Origin: Tritrichomonas musculus
Lineage: Eukaryota > Parabasalia > Tritrichomonadida > Tritrichomonadidae
Assembly: GCA_039105265.1 (NCBI GenBank)
Contig: JAPFFF010000017.1
Span: 2,480,001-2,544,000 of the forward strand
Length of the DNA stretch: 64,000 bases
Direction: 5' to 3'
Under the pieces are notes generated by a model, which saw only the letters and a list, made by a program, of their open reading frames with translations, did not search any database and was not told where the DNA came from. Below, in pieces: positions 20,985 through 31,429 of the stretch (within the stretch, counting starts at the first letter, position 1; every line of letters starts with the position of its first letter). A program made the translations under genes and the position numbers.

Positions 20985-22957
20985 TATTGACAAACATTGA
21001 TGCTAGCAACAGATAAATATTGATGCTAGCAACAGATAAACATCGATGCTAACAACAGACAAACATCGATGCTAACAACAGACAAACATCTATGCTAACA
21101 ACAGATAAACATTGATGCTAACAACAGACAAACATTGATGCTAACAACATACAAACATCGATGCCGACAACAGAAAAACATCGATGCTAACAACAGACAA
21201 ACATTGATGCTAACAACAGATAAACATTGATGCTAACAACAGACAAACATTGATGCTAACAACATACAAACATCGATGCTGACAACAGAAAAACATCGAT
21301 GCTAACAACAGATAAACATCTATGCTAACAACAGACAAACATTGATGCTTACAACAGATAAACATTGATGCTAACAACAGACAAACATTGATGCTGACAA
21401 CAGAAAAACATCGATGCTGACAACAGAAAAACATCGATGCTAACAACCTACAAACATCGATGCTGACAACAGACAAACATCGATGCTAACAACAGATAAA
21501 CATTGATGCTAACAACAGATAAACATTGATGCTAACAACATACAAACATCGATGCTGACAACAGAAAAACATCGATGCTAACAACAGATAAACATCTATG
21601 CTAACAACAGACAAACATTGATGCTTACAACAGATAAACATTGATGCTAACAACAGACAAACATTGATGCTGACAACAGAAAAACATCGATGCCGACAAC
21701 AGAAAAACATCGATGCTAACAACCTACAAACATCGATGCTGACAACAGACAAACATCGATGCTAACAACAGATAAACATTGATGCTAACAACAGACAAAC
21801 ATTGATGCTAGCAACAGATAAATATTGATGCTAGCAACAGATAAACATCGATGCTAACAATAGACAAACATCGATGCTGACAACAGACAAACATCGATGC
21901 TAACAACAGATAAACATTGATGCTAACAACAGACAAACATTGATGCTAGCAACAGATAAATATTGATGCTAGCAACAGATAAACATCGATGCTAACAACA
22001 GACAAACATCGATGCTGACAACAGACAAACATCGATGCTAACAACAGATAAACATTGATGCTAACAACAGACAAACATTGATGCTAACAACATACAAACA
22101 TCGATGCTGACAACAGAAAAACATCGATGCTAACAACAGATAAACATCTATGCTAACAACAGACAAACATTGATGCTTACAACAGATAAACATTGATGCT
22201 AACAACAGACAAACATTGATGCTGACAACAGAAAAACATCGATGCTGACAACAGAAAAACATCGATGCTAACAACCTACAAACATCGATGCTGACAACAG
22301 ACAAACATCGATGCTAACAACAGATAAACATTGATGCTAACAACAGACAAACATTGATGCTAGCAACAGATAAATATTGATGCTAGCAACAGATAAACAT
22401 CGATGCTAACAACAGACAAACATTGATGCTGACAACAGAAAAACATCGATGCTGACAACAGAAAAACATCGATGCTAACAACAGATAAACATCTATGCTA
22501 ACAACAGACAAACATTGATGCTTACAACAGACAAACATCTATGCTAACAACCTACAAACATCGATGCTGACAACAGAAAAACATCGATGCTAACAACAGA
22601 CAAACATCGATGCTAACAACAGATAAACATTGATGCTAACAACAGACAAACATTGATGCTAACAACATACAAACATCGATGCTGACAACAGAAAAACATC
22701 GATGCTAACAACAGATAAACATCTATGCTAACAACAGACAAACATTGATGCTTACAACAGACAAACATCTATGCTAACAACCTACAAACATCGATGCTGA
22801 CAACAGATAAACATCGATGCTGACAACAGAAAAACATCTATGCTAACAACAGACAAACATTGATGCTTACAACAGACAAACATCTATGCTAACAACCTAC
22901 AAACATCGATGCTGACAACAGATAAACATCTATGCTAACAACAGACAAACATTGATG
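20985..22957. repeat. 23-bp minisatellite, ~85 copies, 276-bp higher-order period
   Basis: Tandem units of 23 bp share the core GATGCTAACAACAG followed by A(C/T)AAACAT. Copies differ at a handful of fixed positions (C/T after CAT, G or T next, A/G twice in the core). The pattern of variants itself repeats: near-identical blocks start near 21210, 21486 and 22038, spaced 276 and 552 bp, that is 12 and 24 units. The first units are more degenerate, and the array fades into AACCAGATAATCC-like sequence on the left. On the minus strand it is largely open in reading frame, but the translation is a Cys-rich repeat artefact, not a credible protein. Confidence 0.95.
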
Positions 22958-24644
22958 TTAATAACTGATTCGCGTTTTTGCTAATTACAAACTTTTGTTA
23001 GTTTTTTTACTGAAAGCATTAATAAAGTTTTTTATGCTATGTTAATTTTTGAATAAAATTTTGACTAAATTATTGTTTATTTGAATGCTTTTTATATAGA
23101 TATTGTCTTTTTTCTAAAAGAAAAAAACTGTGTACTAGACACTTTTTGAACGCAGTTCAAAAAGTGGCGTTCCTTGTTTAAAAAAATTTTCCATATTTGT
23201 GAAAGTTTTTATCTTGATCATTTATTTTTCCTTTTTTAAATTTGAACCTAAGTCTCAGTTGTACTTTTTGCATGGTTCATATTCATTATTTCTATAAGGA
23301 AATATAATGAAACTACATTTTTTTTTTGTTTAAACACAATCGATATACTACAGGTTGAAATTTGATATATATTTTTCTAAAATTGATATAGCAACAGAAA
23401 CATTGGCAATGTTATCAAGTCAAAAGATTTGGTAAAATGATTATTAATCTATGTTCAGATAAAACTATTTTGGCAAACAGACTTTTGAAAAAAGACAAAA
23501 ATTGCTCTCATACACTTTACTTATTATTAAGCTATCTTTCTAAATTTACCTCTGAACTCTTCGATATGTACGGGATATGATCACTTGATACGTTAATCGC
23601 TTACTTCATCCTTACTTTTGTACCAGAGAGTTAAGGTACAATCTCTTAGATACAACTATTGCTGTTGATGATGATGTTTATTGATGTATATTATTGAGAT
23701 GTTACTGTTGATCGAGAAAAAATCGTTATTTTTTGATGAGATATTTCGATAAGGTTCATATTTGATCGATTAATAAGGTGTGTTCTTGACGATGTCTTCG
23801 ACGAAAAGTTATTGGATGATGATGGATCGAATCGTTGTTGATGATCGAGATGTTGTTGTTGTTATTAGATGATAATACTGTTGTTTATTGATCAATGACA
23901 TAATATTGATATGTTGTATTCAATAAGATGTTATTTGATATTATTTGATATGCATCCAACGAGATATTGATATATTCGATAAGATTCATATTGTTGATGA
24001 TCGAGATCTTGATGAACAATATTCATTCCACGTAATGTTGATACTGGTATTGGATGATGATGATTTTGTTGTATTTGTAAGTAACATTCGTGATGATAAT
24101 GTTGTTATTGATTGATGAACATCGATAGGTTATAAAATCTAACATCATAACATTTGAATTGATTTCAAGTTGTTTTAAGTCGATCGAGATTTTTTTGTTG
24201 ATGATGATGTTATATTCGTTAATATTGATAGAGATGATATTGATCCAAAAATGATCCTGAATAACTTCGTTGATTCTATCTTCTCTATCAGATCACTTAA
24301 CTTGAGACTGATGTTGAACTCTTGTTCGTGTCTATCTTTCACATCATTTGATTGAACTCGATTGGTTGGCAGACAGTTATTCATCAGAAACTCAGTTATA
24401 TCATATTTCATTCAGATGGTTTAGATATGATTTGTTTCATCTCAGATCAGGATTGATTATTCATATTTATTAAATTGAATTGGTCCTCAAATTGTAAGTT
24501 ATTAGATAACCATTAGTAGATATGCTAGGGGGCTTCGGATTCTACGTATCTTACGCCCACATTCGCTTCGCTCACTCCCCTATCGCTAATTCATTCATGC
24601 TACCAAAAATTGACATTTTTGTCATCCTCAACTAAATTATCTTA
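22958..24644. other. intergenic DNA, partly low-complexity GAT/GTT-rich
   Basis: A short hairpin CACTTTTTGAACGCAGTTCA with its completing AAAAGTG sits near 23140-23166. From 23640 to 24170 the plus strand is rich in GATGTTGATGAT-like motifs. A GC-rich hairpin patch lies at 24528-24592. Only one weak ORF (24175-24411, minus) is noted separately. Confidence 0.5.
24175..24411 (-). CDS. possible small ORF, unrecognised
   Basis: 78 codons. The first 45 residues (MKYDITEFLMNNCLPTNRVQ and on) have protein-like composition and an ATG start, while the last 30 are Ser/Thr-rich and translate the low-complexity tract. It could be the 5' remnant of a decayed gene lying immediately upstream of the helicase repeat. 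No family match. Low confidence that it is expressed. Confidence 0.25.
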   Translation of the reverse strand: MKYDITEFLMNNCLPTNRVQSNDVKDRHEQEFNISLKLSDLIEKIESTKLFRIIFGSISSLSILTNITSSSTKKSRST

Positions 24645-26140
24645 TATACCCCGCCACAGTCGGGTGACAGCTAATTTAATTGACAAAAAAAAAACCAAAA
24701 ATCAGTGTTTTGGTATTTGTTTTAGTGCTATTTGTGGTACAAGACTATAGATATATGTCTACGATCTATTAATATATGACAATACTAATAGCGATAACCT
24801 AAAATAATGGCGAAATCGGCTATATTAATATGAAACCGTTTCCAAACATTTCCATAGCAATGCTCATATACGACATATCGAGATTGTGTCCAATAAAGTA
24901 GAACTAATAGTGGCAGATAATGAATGACTAAATGTATAAGAAATGAGTTTGATATGCGAACTAAATGAAAATTTTATCCAACTGAAACCAAAGCACCTAA
25001 ACATGATGTTGTATTATCACATACATGAAGGTATAGAAATAATGTCCTTAAAAGATTTCCGTGAGGATGTTGATCCATTGAAACAACAAGTTGAACCAAT
25101 ACCAGCACCTGAAGAAGTCCAAGATTCAATTCAACCTATATACGATGTCAGATGTTTGATGAGATCCCTGAACAATTTTACACTATAGAATGTGATGGTT
25201 ACTTCGATAAGAACGGCAAACCATTAGATGATGAAACATCGATTAAACACTTCACTAGTGGTGACCCACCAGTAATTATCGATGATGAACTAGAACTTTG
25301 TGATGAGAATGGTGATGTAATCGATTATAAGGATTATGATGATTATCTAAGTAGGGACCATAATAAGTATGATTTACGCAAGATCACTAAACAGATTAGA
25401 ACCAAGATTTTCATCTGTGAAGCGCCAATCGGTTCTGGTAAATCGACAGCGATTCGTAAATGGATATCATCACATAAAACCGAGAAGTTTATGGTCATGG
25501 TTCCAACAGTGAATATCGCTGAAGAGTTCTATGAAAAAATGAATGACAAGTCCATTCGGTTATTTGTTAATGATAATGCGTTTAAAGAGTTTTGCAAAGC
25601 TATACACAATGAAGTTAAAGTGATTATTACTACATACAACACTGCTTCTAAATGTTTAGGTGATTTAATCGAAGAATACTATATGAAGTGATTGATGAAG
25701 CACACTTGTTACTACAACACATTTGATTAATTGAGATTACTAAAGAGTTCGATCGAGTTGCATTAATAAGTGCTACTGCTGCTGATATTAAACACTTCGC
25801 GTGTTTTAGAGATTACATAATCATTAATCCATGTATCGATAAGAGATACAATCGAAATATATACGTTAATAAGTTGATATCGAATGTTGATGAACAACGA
25901 GCAGAGATAGTTAAATTAATCGATACAAAGCGAATGAACTACGATAAAGTGTTGATTAAGATCGAAGATAAGAAAAAATGTTCGATATTGAAAGAGTTGT
26001 TGAAAGATAGATAAAAGGTTGCGTTATATACAGGTGATACTAAAGAGATTAAGTTGAATGGAGATTGTTTATTCGACGAAGACGTTGATGTTTTTATATC
26101 TACCTCATCTATTCAGAATGGCCAGCCCATCAAAGAAAAT
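24645..26140 (+). repeat. helicase-bearing repeat, copy 1
   Basis: The first ~290 bp (from GCCACAGTCGGGTGACAGC at 24653) are nearly identical to the region starting at 31437, including the block GCGATAACCTAAAATAATGG, and precede the same ORF start (MSLICEL). The shared sequence then runs through a helicase coding region and stops matching copy 2 abruptly near 26140, where Myb sequence begins. This is therefore a dispersed repeat several kilobases long, here cut at its 3' side. Confidence 0.75.
24943..26140 (+). pseudogene. SF2 helicase of origin-binding-protein type, broken copy 1
   Basis: This is the coding part of copy 1. In order it carries an N-terminal region starting MSLICELNENFIQLKP, a linker with ECDGYFDKNGKPLDDE, a Walker A motif APIGSGKSTAIRKW, motif Ia VPTVNIAEEFY, and a downstream stretch ending STSSIQNGQPIKEN. 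The wording of the Walker A and Ia motifs resembles herpesvirus UL9-type origin-binding helicases; this is motif resemblance only. It is a fossil with several breaks. It could be an element-borne replication helicase or a decayed host paralogue. Confidence 0.6.
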
Positions 26141-26794
26141 AATCAAAACAAAAAGAAACAATGGTATCAAATAGCGACATATTTTCATAATAAATCACCA
26201 CAACAGATTATGAATCGTTGGAATAAAGTAATAAATCCATCATTAATTAAAGCAAATTGGAGTAAAGAAGAAGATGAATTAATAATCAAATGGGTAAAAG
26301 AAGATGGTGAAAGAGGATGGACAAAAATAGCTGCTAAACTTAAAGGTCGAATTGGGAAACAATGTAGAGAAAGATGGATCAATTGTTTGAATCCAAATAT
26401 TATTAAAACAAAATGGACAGAGAAAGAAGATAGTATTATTATTGAGATGCACGAAAAACTAGGCAATAAATAGTCTAAAATATCGAGTTTTCTTCCTGGA
26501 AGAAGTGATAACCAAATTAAAAATAGATGGAATTCTACTTTAAAAAGAAGAATTCAAAGTATAGCAACTAATAAAAAAGATGATCAAATAGAGTCAGATA
26601 CTGATATTGAAAACAATCTCTTTAGTTTTGACATTCCTCAAAAAAATCAAAATCAAAATAATGATCATTCTTTTTTTGGAGGAAATTCTTGGTTTGAAAG
26701 AAATGATGTAAACAATTCTAATTCATAGTTTTCAAATTCTAATATTTTAAATAGCTTTTTAGATGATGATTCATGGTTGGCAAAAGATCGCTAA
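26054..26794 (+). pseudogene. Myb-type DNA-binding protein fused to a helicase remnant, broken
   Basis: The ORF from 26054 starts in the end of helicase copy 1 and, from about 26141, changes to Myb sequence. A partial first repeat (QWYQIATYFHNKSPQQIMNRW) is followed by a full second repeat (ANWSKEEDELIIKW ... WTKIAAKL ... QCRERW) and a third (TKWTEKEDSIII ... SSFLPGRSDNQIKNRW). In the third repeat a TAG at 26471-26473 replaces the expected second tryptophan. Another TAG interrupts the polar tail at 26726-26728, before a final stop at 26792-26794. Trichomonads have many Myb regulators; this one has lost its 5' end and is interrupted, so it is a pseudogene. Confidence 0.8.
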
Positions 26795-26933
26795 GGGTCA
26801 GCTTCAAATTCGAATTAAACTTTTCTATAATTTCATAAGTATCGAACCAATTATTATAAAGGTTAAGTTTTATGTATATGAACTCATTTTGGAATACTAG
26901 CCAAAAAGTCAATTTCCATTATTATACTAGAAA

Positions 26934-27412
26934 TAGACTTGCTATTTTGAGAATCGATATCAAAAACGTCACTTTTTTGCATCTGATACTCGATTATCAG
27001 TTTAAAAAACTGATATCGAGATTATCGATTATCAAGATATCAGATATGAAATGTGATATGAAAATAATTGTAAACTTGATATCAATTACCGAGATCTCGA
27101 GATCTCAAACTGATTTATCTTTTTTTATAATTGGTATTTGTGATTTAATTATATCTAAAAATAAATAATAGAATGTATTGATGTTTATTTTAAGATTAAA
27201 ATCAAAAAAATACATTCTTTTTTATGAAATATTTGAGATTAAAATACGATCATATTTTTATCAAAAAGTTTAATTGAAAATTCTGATATCAAAAGCTGAG
27301 AAAAAAAATTCTCGATCTCTGAAATTGATCTCGAGAATCTGTATATATTTATGTATCGATATCAAAAAGTCAATCAATTATCGATCTCGAGAATCGGAGA
27401 ATAACAAGTCTA
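26934..27412. mobile_element. hAT-like non-autonomous element (479 bp)
   Basis: The ends TAGACTTG are perfect inverted repeats and the similarity continues inward with gaps (TATT, then GAGAATCGAT). An exact 8-bp duplication ACTAGAAA flanks it at 26926-26933 and 27413-27420. The interior is full of palindromic GATATC, ATCGAT, CTCGAG and GAGATCTC motifs, including the perfect 16-bp palindrome GAGATCTCGAGATCTC near 27092. No complete gene. Confidence 0.85.
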
Positions 27413-27420
27413 ACTAGAAA

Positions 27421-28106
27421 TTTCCCAACATTTATGTTGACACATGAAAAAAATATTATAAAAATAATAAAAATAAAAAAAACTATATTATTTTTAATAT
27501 ATAAATTATACTTAATAGGAACTACTATTAAGTATTATTATATTGTATTCTTTAAATTCAATCATTCTATTTAGATAAATTTATCGCGATGTTTAAAAAA
27601 AAAAATCGCGATAAATTTGCATTTATAAATATCGTTCGAGGAAAGCAACGAAGGAGGTAAAGACAAGAAGTCAGTCGGCCAGGTGTGTCTTTCTTTTGCC
27701 ATAGTGTTCAAAAGAAGAAGTTAGAGCATTATTTCTAAAATAATTTAATCATAGGTATAAATTATTCACCCAACAAATATCATGTTTCGTTTGGCTCAAC
27801 AAATAGTATTAATACTAATTATTAGTATTAATAACTAATATTCGAACAATTAAGATATTTTTTATTTAGTAAACTAGTAACTAAAATGTGCATTTCCTCC
27901 CCCAATGATTGAATAAAGAATCTCCTCATTAATCTGTAATCAATCCATAATCTTTGATTTTTACAGATTAATCTAAGAATGCATATTTGCTTAAACTCAT
28001 TGAATTTTTATCTTTAAAAATAATAATATCAATAATAAAAAAAAAAGTATTTAATCAAAAGAAAAAACTAAGAATGCATATTTGCAAATACGTTAAAAAA
28101 AAACTT
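27421..28106. other. intergenic DNA with hairpins and a direct repeat
   Basis: It contains a hairpin with arms AAATTTATCGCGA around an A-rich loop (about 27578-27614), a 27-bp near-palindrome TATTAATACTAAT/ATTAGTATTAATA (about 27808-27834), an imperfect inverted repeat built on ATTAATCTGTA near 27930-27972, and an 18-bp direct repeat CTAAGAATGCATATTTGC at about 27971 and 28069. It lies downstream of the peptidase gene, so some may act in 3' processing. No gene supported. Confidence 0.55.
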
Positions 28107-29294
28107 TTAGAAAACTACTGCAAAAATGCCCTGCAAAATCTTAGCCTTACTATGCCTAGCAGCAAGAGCTTTAAGAACATTGAAGCGTCCATAATCGTCA
28201 GGGTTAATCTCTCCAAACTTTTCAGAGAAAACCTTTACAATGCTGTAATAATCTGGAGTTGCATCTGATTCGGTATCGTTCATAATCACGTCAAAGTTGG
28301 CTGGATCTACGTAGTTAACGAGTAATTCTAAAACGGCGTCAAGTTTTTCAGAAAGGGCTTTAATTCGCAACGACTCTAATCGGGCCTTCGCTCTTATGCA
28401 AGCCTTTGGGTGCTTTGCGAAATGGTCTAGAGTCTTATGGGTCGCATCCTTTGGTTTGGCCAAGAGGAAAGTTGATTTATCTTTGTTGTGGGTTAATGCG
28501 AATTTTCGAATATTTTTTGGCTTTCCGAGGAAATCAGAAATCGGCATAGACCGAATCGATTCGTCACCAAAGATACAAGCATGTGATTGCTCCATTTCTT
28601 TTTCAATTATAGAGAAAAATTCGCCGATTGATATATCTGGCTTCTCATCAATTAAAGAGCAAAAGTAGTTAGTAAATTCATTCGTAAGATAGGTTCCAAC
28701 TTCTGAGTCGTAAACGGCTGCATAGGAAGATTCTAAGTTATTTGCGGCTGTAATTATACCAACATTAGTCAAATTTGAAAGAACCATGGCAACTGATCCG
28801 GAATAGCAGGCTTCAATAACAAAAAAAACTTTTTTATAGAGTTTTTTAGGTTCTGCATCTTGAAAGGCAAAAAGTAAATTATGTGCTGAAATTAAATCAC
28901 CTGTGGGAGACCCGAGAAGATTTGGACCTCCATGATTATCGTAGTACATGAAAATATTATCTTCACTTGTTGTTGGAAAGTTGGCTACTGTATCAGTGTA
29001 GAGTTTGGCATTAACTTCTGCTCCTCTATGATTGATTGATTCTTGACCAGGATATACATTTATTTTATGGTCAAGCGAATGAAATATTTGTCCTTGAAAT
29101 GGATTAGATGGACTACTTGCAATATCATCAAAGGCACAAAGCAATATTTGTTCTTTACTAAATCCACGTTCCAATAATTGTGTGTAGATTGTGAAAATAT
29201 CAGCTTGGTGACGATAGTTATAGAAATCAGCTGATCCTGCATATAGAAATGCAAAATTTTGGCATGAAACCAAAGAAGCAAGAAGTAATATCAT
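28107..29294 (-). CDS. C13 (legumain-like) cysteine peptidase
   Basis: A 395-residue protein. A signal peptide (MILLLASLVSCQ) routes it to the secretory or lysosomal path. The clan CD core follows: NFAFLYAGSADFYNYRHQAD (strand 1 with substrate-pocket residues), the catalytic His in MYYDNHGGPN (about residue 118) and the catalytic Cys in VIEACYSGS (about residue 162). The C-terminal 120 residues are helical, like the legumain prodomain that caps the active site until autocleavage. Family C13 includes asparaginyl endopeptidases and the GPI8 transamidase subunit. No C-terminal membrane anchor typical of GPI8 is visible, so legumain is favoured. Such peptidases are expanded in trichomonads. A long palindrome begins 35 bases upstream of the ATG. 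Confidence 0.92.
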   Translation of the reverse strand: MILLLASLVSCQNFAFLYAGSADFYNYRHQADIFTIYTQLLERGFSKEQILLCAFDDIASSPSNPFQGQIFHSLDHKINVYPGQESINHRGAEVNAKLYTDTVANFPTTSEDNIFMYYDNHGGPNLLGSPTGDLISAHNLLFAFQDAEPKKLYKKVFFVIEACYSGSVAMVLSNLTNVGIITAANNLESSYAAVYDSEVGTYLTNEFTNYFCSLIDEKPDISIGEFFSIIEKEMEQSHACIFGDESIRSMPISDFLGKPKNIRKFALTHNKDKSTFLLAKPKDATHKTLDHFAKHPKACIRAKARLESLRIKALSEKLDAVLELLVNYVDPANFDVIMNDTESDATPDYYSIVKVFSEKFGEINPDDYGRFNVLKALAARHSKAKILQGIFAVVF

Positions 29295-29328
29295 TTGAAT
29301 AATATTTGAATATTTAGGTAAACTATTG

Positions 29329-29619
29329 AAAGAGAGATTGTGCCTCAGCTTTTTGAGAGAACTAATAGAAAAAAATAAGAAGAAAATGTAGAATAATATT
29401 TAATGAGACAATTCATATTAAAAAAATGCATCTTTTTATGTTACATAATTTTTACCGATCCTTCCTTTTGATGTAAGTCTCGGTAAAAATTATGTAAAAA
29501 TATAAAAAGATGCATCAATTTTTTTATTTACATAAATATTCTCAAAATATTATTCTCCATTTTACTCCTATTTTTTCTTTCAATTAGTTCTCTCAAAAAG
29601 CTGTGGCACAATCTCTCTT
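29329..29619. repeat. 291-bp palindromic fold-back element
   Basis: The arms of about 135 bp are reverse complements with scattered mismatches and small indels. The outer blocks read AAGAGAGATTGTGCC and AGCTTTTTGAGAGAACTAAT. The inner blocks read AATGCATCTTTTTAT and ACATAATTTTTACCGA, the last being exact. The centre is about 20 non-palindromic bases. It starts 35 bp upstream of the C13 peptidase start codon and probably overlaps its promoter. No clear target duplication was seen. A similar inner TTTTTACCGA end occurs in the inverted repeat near 10721. Confidence 0.85.
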
Positions 29620-30459
29620 GCAAAACTTTTTGAAAAGAAAACTAAAATTTTAAAAAATTCAAAAAAGGATGAACCAGCAATTTTATTAGTCCAAAGATCC
29701 AATAAATCTCGAATGTTGTTTCCAAGCTAATTATAAAGTTTATTTTCAAATTAGCATCTCAGGAATTTGCAAAATATGCATACCAAATAAAATATTCTTG
29801 TTATTATTAGCAATATTTATGCAACGCGCGATATCAAAATTCTTAATATAACCTAATAATATGCATTTTTTCCAAAAAAGAATGTAATCAAAAAAGTGGT
29901 GCATCAAAAAAAGATACGAGAACTTTCATAAATATTTTTTATTCGTTCTACTATCAATTATCATATACATTAATAATGTTAATATATCTGATTATCCTAT
30001 TAACATTAAATTTAGTTATTTACACATTATAAATATTTTGTAGCATATGTGTATGGAGAACTGATGAAAAAAATCTCATAAATTTGTTAATTCTATCAAT
30101 AAAATTAAAATTTTTTAAAAACTCGTTTTTTTGATCTGACAGGAACAAAATGAATACTTTACAGCATTTGTAAAAACATTTATGAATAGAATTATTTTGT
30201 AAATAACGTGTTTTTATTCAATTCATTTCAGATTGGAAACAGTTTAATTGATTATTAGGAGATCTTATATGATGTTATCAATTTTTTGTATAGTTCATAT
30301 CATTGATGATATGAATTTTATAATTGACCAATAAAGATGAAAATTTTTTGACCAAAAAGGTTAATTTATTTTTTTATAGCATTTCTTCCAAAGACACAAA
30401 TAAACTCAACAAAATAACTAAATAAGAGTAGTTTACAAAACAATTCTTAGGTATATCCC

Positions 30460-30785
30460 AGCGCAACGTGGAAAAGTAAACCATGCAAAGATAATTATTT
30501 TAGAATGTCTTTTCTTAAAGCTCAAACAAATTCAAAAAAACTCACTAAATAAGATTGTTTTACAAAATAATTCTTTTATTAATTCCAGTACGTTTTATTT
30601 TTCTTATAAACAAATGAATTATCGATAGTTTTTTTCATCTGCCAACTATGTGCTGGAATTTGTACGATAATCATTTTGTAAATCGCTTTTATTTAGTAAA
30701 TCTGGCGAATTTGCTTGAGTTTTAGGAAAAAAATATTAAAAATGAATAATCTTTGCTTGGTTTGCTTATTCACGATGCTTTATAA
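30460..30785. repeat. fold-back element with ~125-bp inverted arms
   Basis: The left arm holds, in order, GTAAACCATGCAAAGAT, CTCAAACAAATTC, ACTAAATAAGA and TTTACAAAATAATT. The right arm holds their reverse complements in mirror order (GCAAACCAAGCAAAGAT, CTCAAGCAAATTC, ACTAAATAAAA, TTTACAAAATGATT), with a spacer of about 65 bp. A third, direct partial copy of the arm lies at 30391-30448. Divergence of 15-20% suggests an old element. Confidence 0.75.
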
Positions 30786-30875
30786 TCATCAATAAAAAAG
30801 AATCACCACTTTAAAACATCTCGAGAATAGATATTTATGCTCCAGATAGAAATTTCTTTAATTATTATAAATAAG

Positions 30876-30986
30876 CTAGGCTTTAAATTGATGGTTATTT
30901 TAGGTTGGAAATGACCAGTATTAAAGCATTTTATAGCTCCAAGTGACCAGTTTCCAAAAAATGGTCATTGACTATTTAAAGCCTAG
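30876..30986. mobile_element. 111-bp hAT-like MITE
   Basis: Perfect 13-bp inverted ends CTAGGCTTTAAAT bound 111 bp, with an exact 8-bp target duplication TAAATAAG on each side (30868-30875 and 30987-30994). Two internal blocks (GGAAATGACCA and TGGTCATTGAC) also pair. It begins CTAGG like the element at 3102-3575, so both may be moved by related transposases. Confidence 0.85.
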
Positions 30987-31429
30987 TAAATAAGATTAAT
31001 GCTAGGTTTTACTATCCAGACGAGTTTTCATAGAAAAAGTTATAGAACTATCCATATCCACTTTCAATTTTATCTTTTAGGTCTCAATAAAAAGATTTCT
31101 TCTAAAGTTTTCTTTTTTAATTTTCGTTTTATTTGAGCTTGACACTTTTTCATTTTCTGAGTATCTCTGAATTTCTTGCATGCAGCTTGGGACACTTTTG
31201 AATGGATTTCTAAGGTAATTTAAAAAGTTTGTTCCAAGCTAATTGAATCCGACTTTAGAATTTTCAATACTATTTAAACTTGATTTAATAATGTCCGCTT
31301 TTCTCAATTTTGAGAATGTTATTTGCGGTTTTTATCAAAAGTGAAAATAAAAAAAAAAAAAATAAAAAATAACTTTTTGCAAAAATTTTTTTGAATATTC
31401 AATTGATAAAAAATTTTTTAATTAGTATT

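Larger units (their letters stand above)
29620..31429. other. intergenic DNA with fold-back and MITE repeats
   Basis: No gene is supported. It includes a large inverted repeat at 30460-30785, partial extra copies of its arm near 30166-30200 and 30391-30448, and a 111-bp MITE at 30876-30986. The rest is AT-rich. Confidence 0.6.

Noticed and set aside
21210-22304. Three 88-codon minus-strand ORFs with Cys-rich repeats
   Set aside because: They are translations of the 23-bp minisatellite. The unit is open in most phases and the three ORFs are copies of the same 276-bp block, so they are not genes.
26872-27168. 98-codon plus-strand ORF
   Set aside because: Spans the left target duplication and half of the 479-bp hAT-like element, so it is an accident of the insertion.
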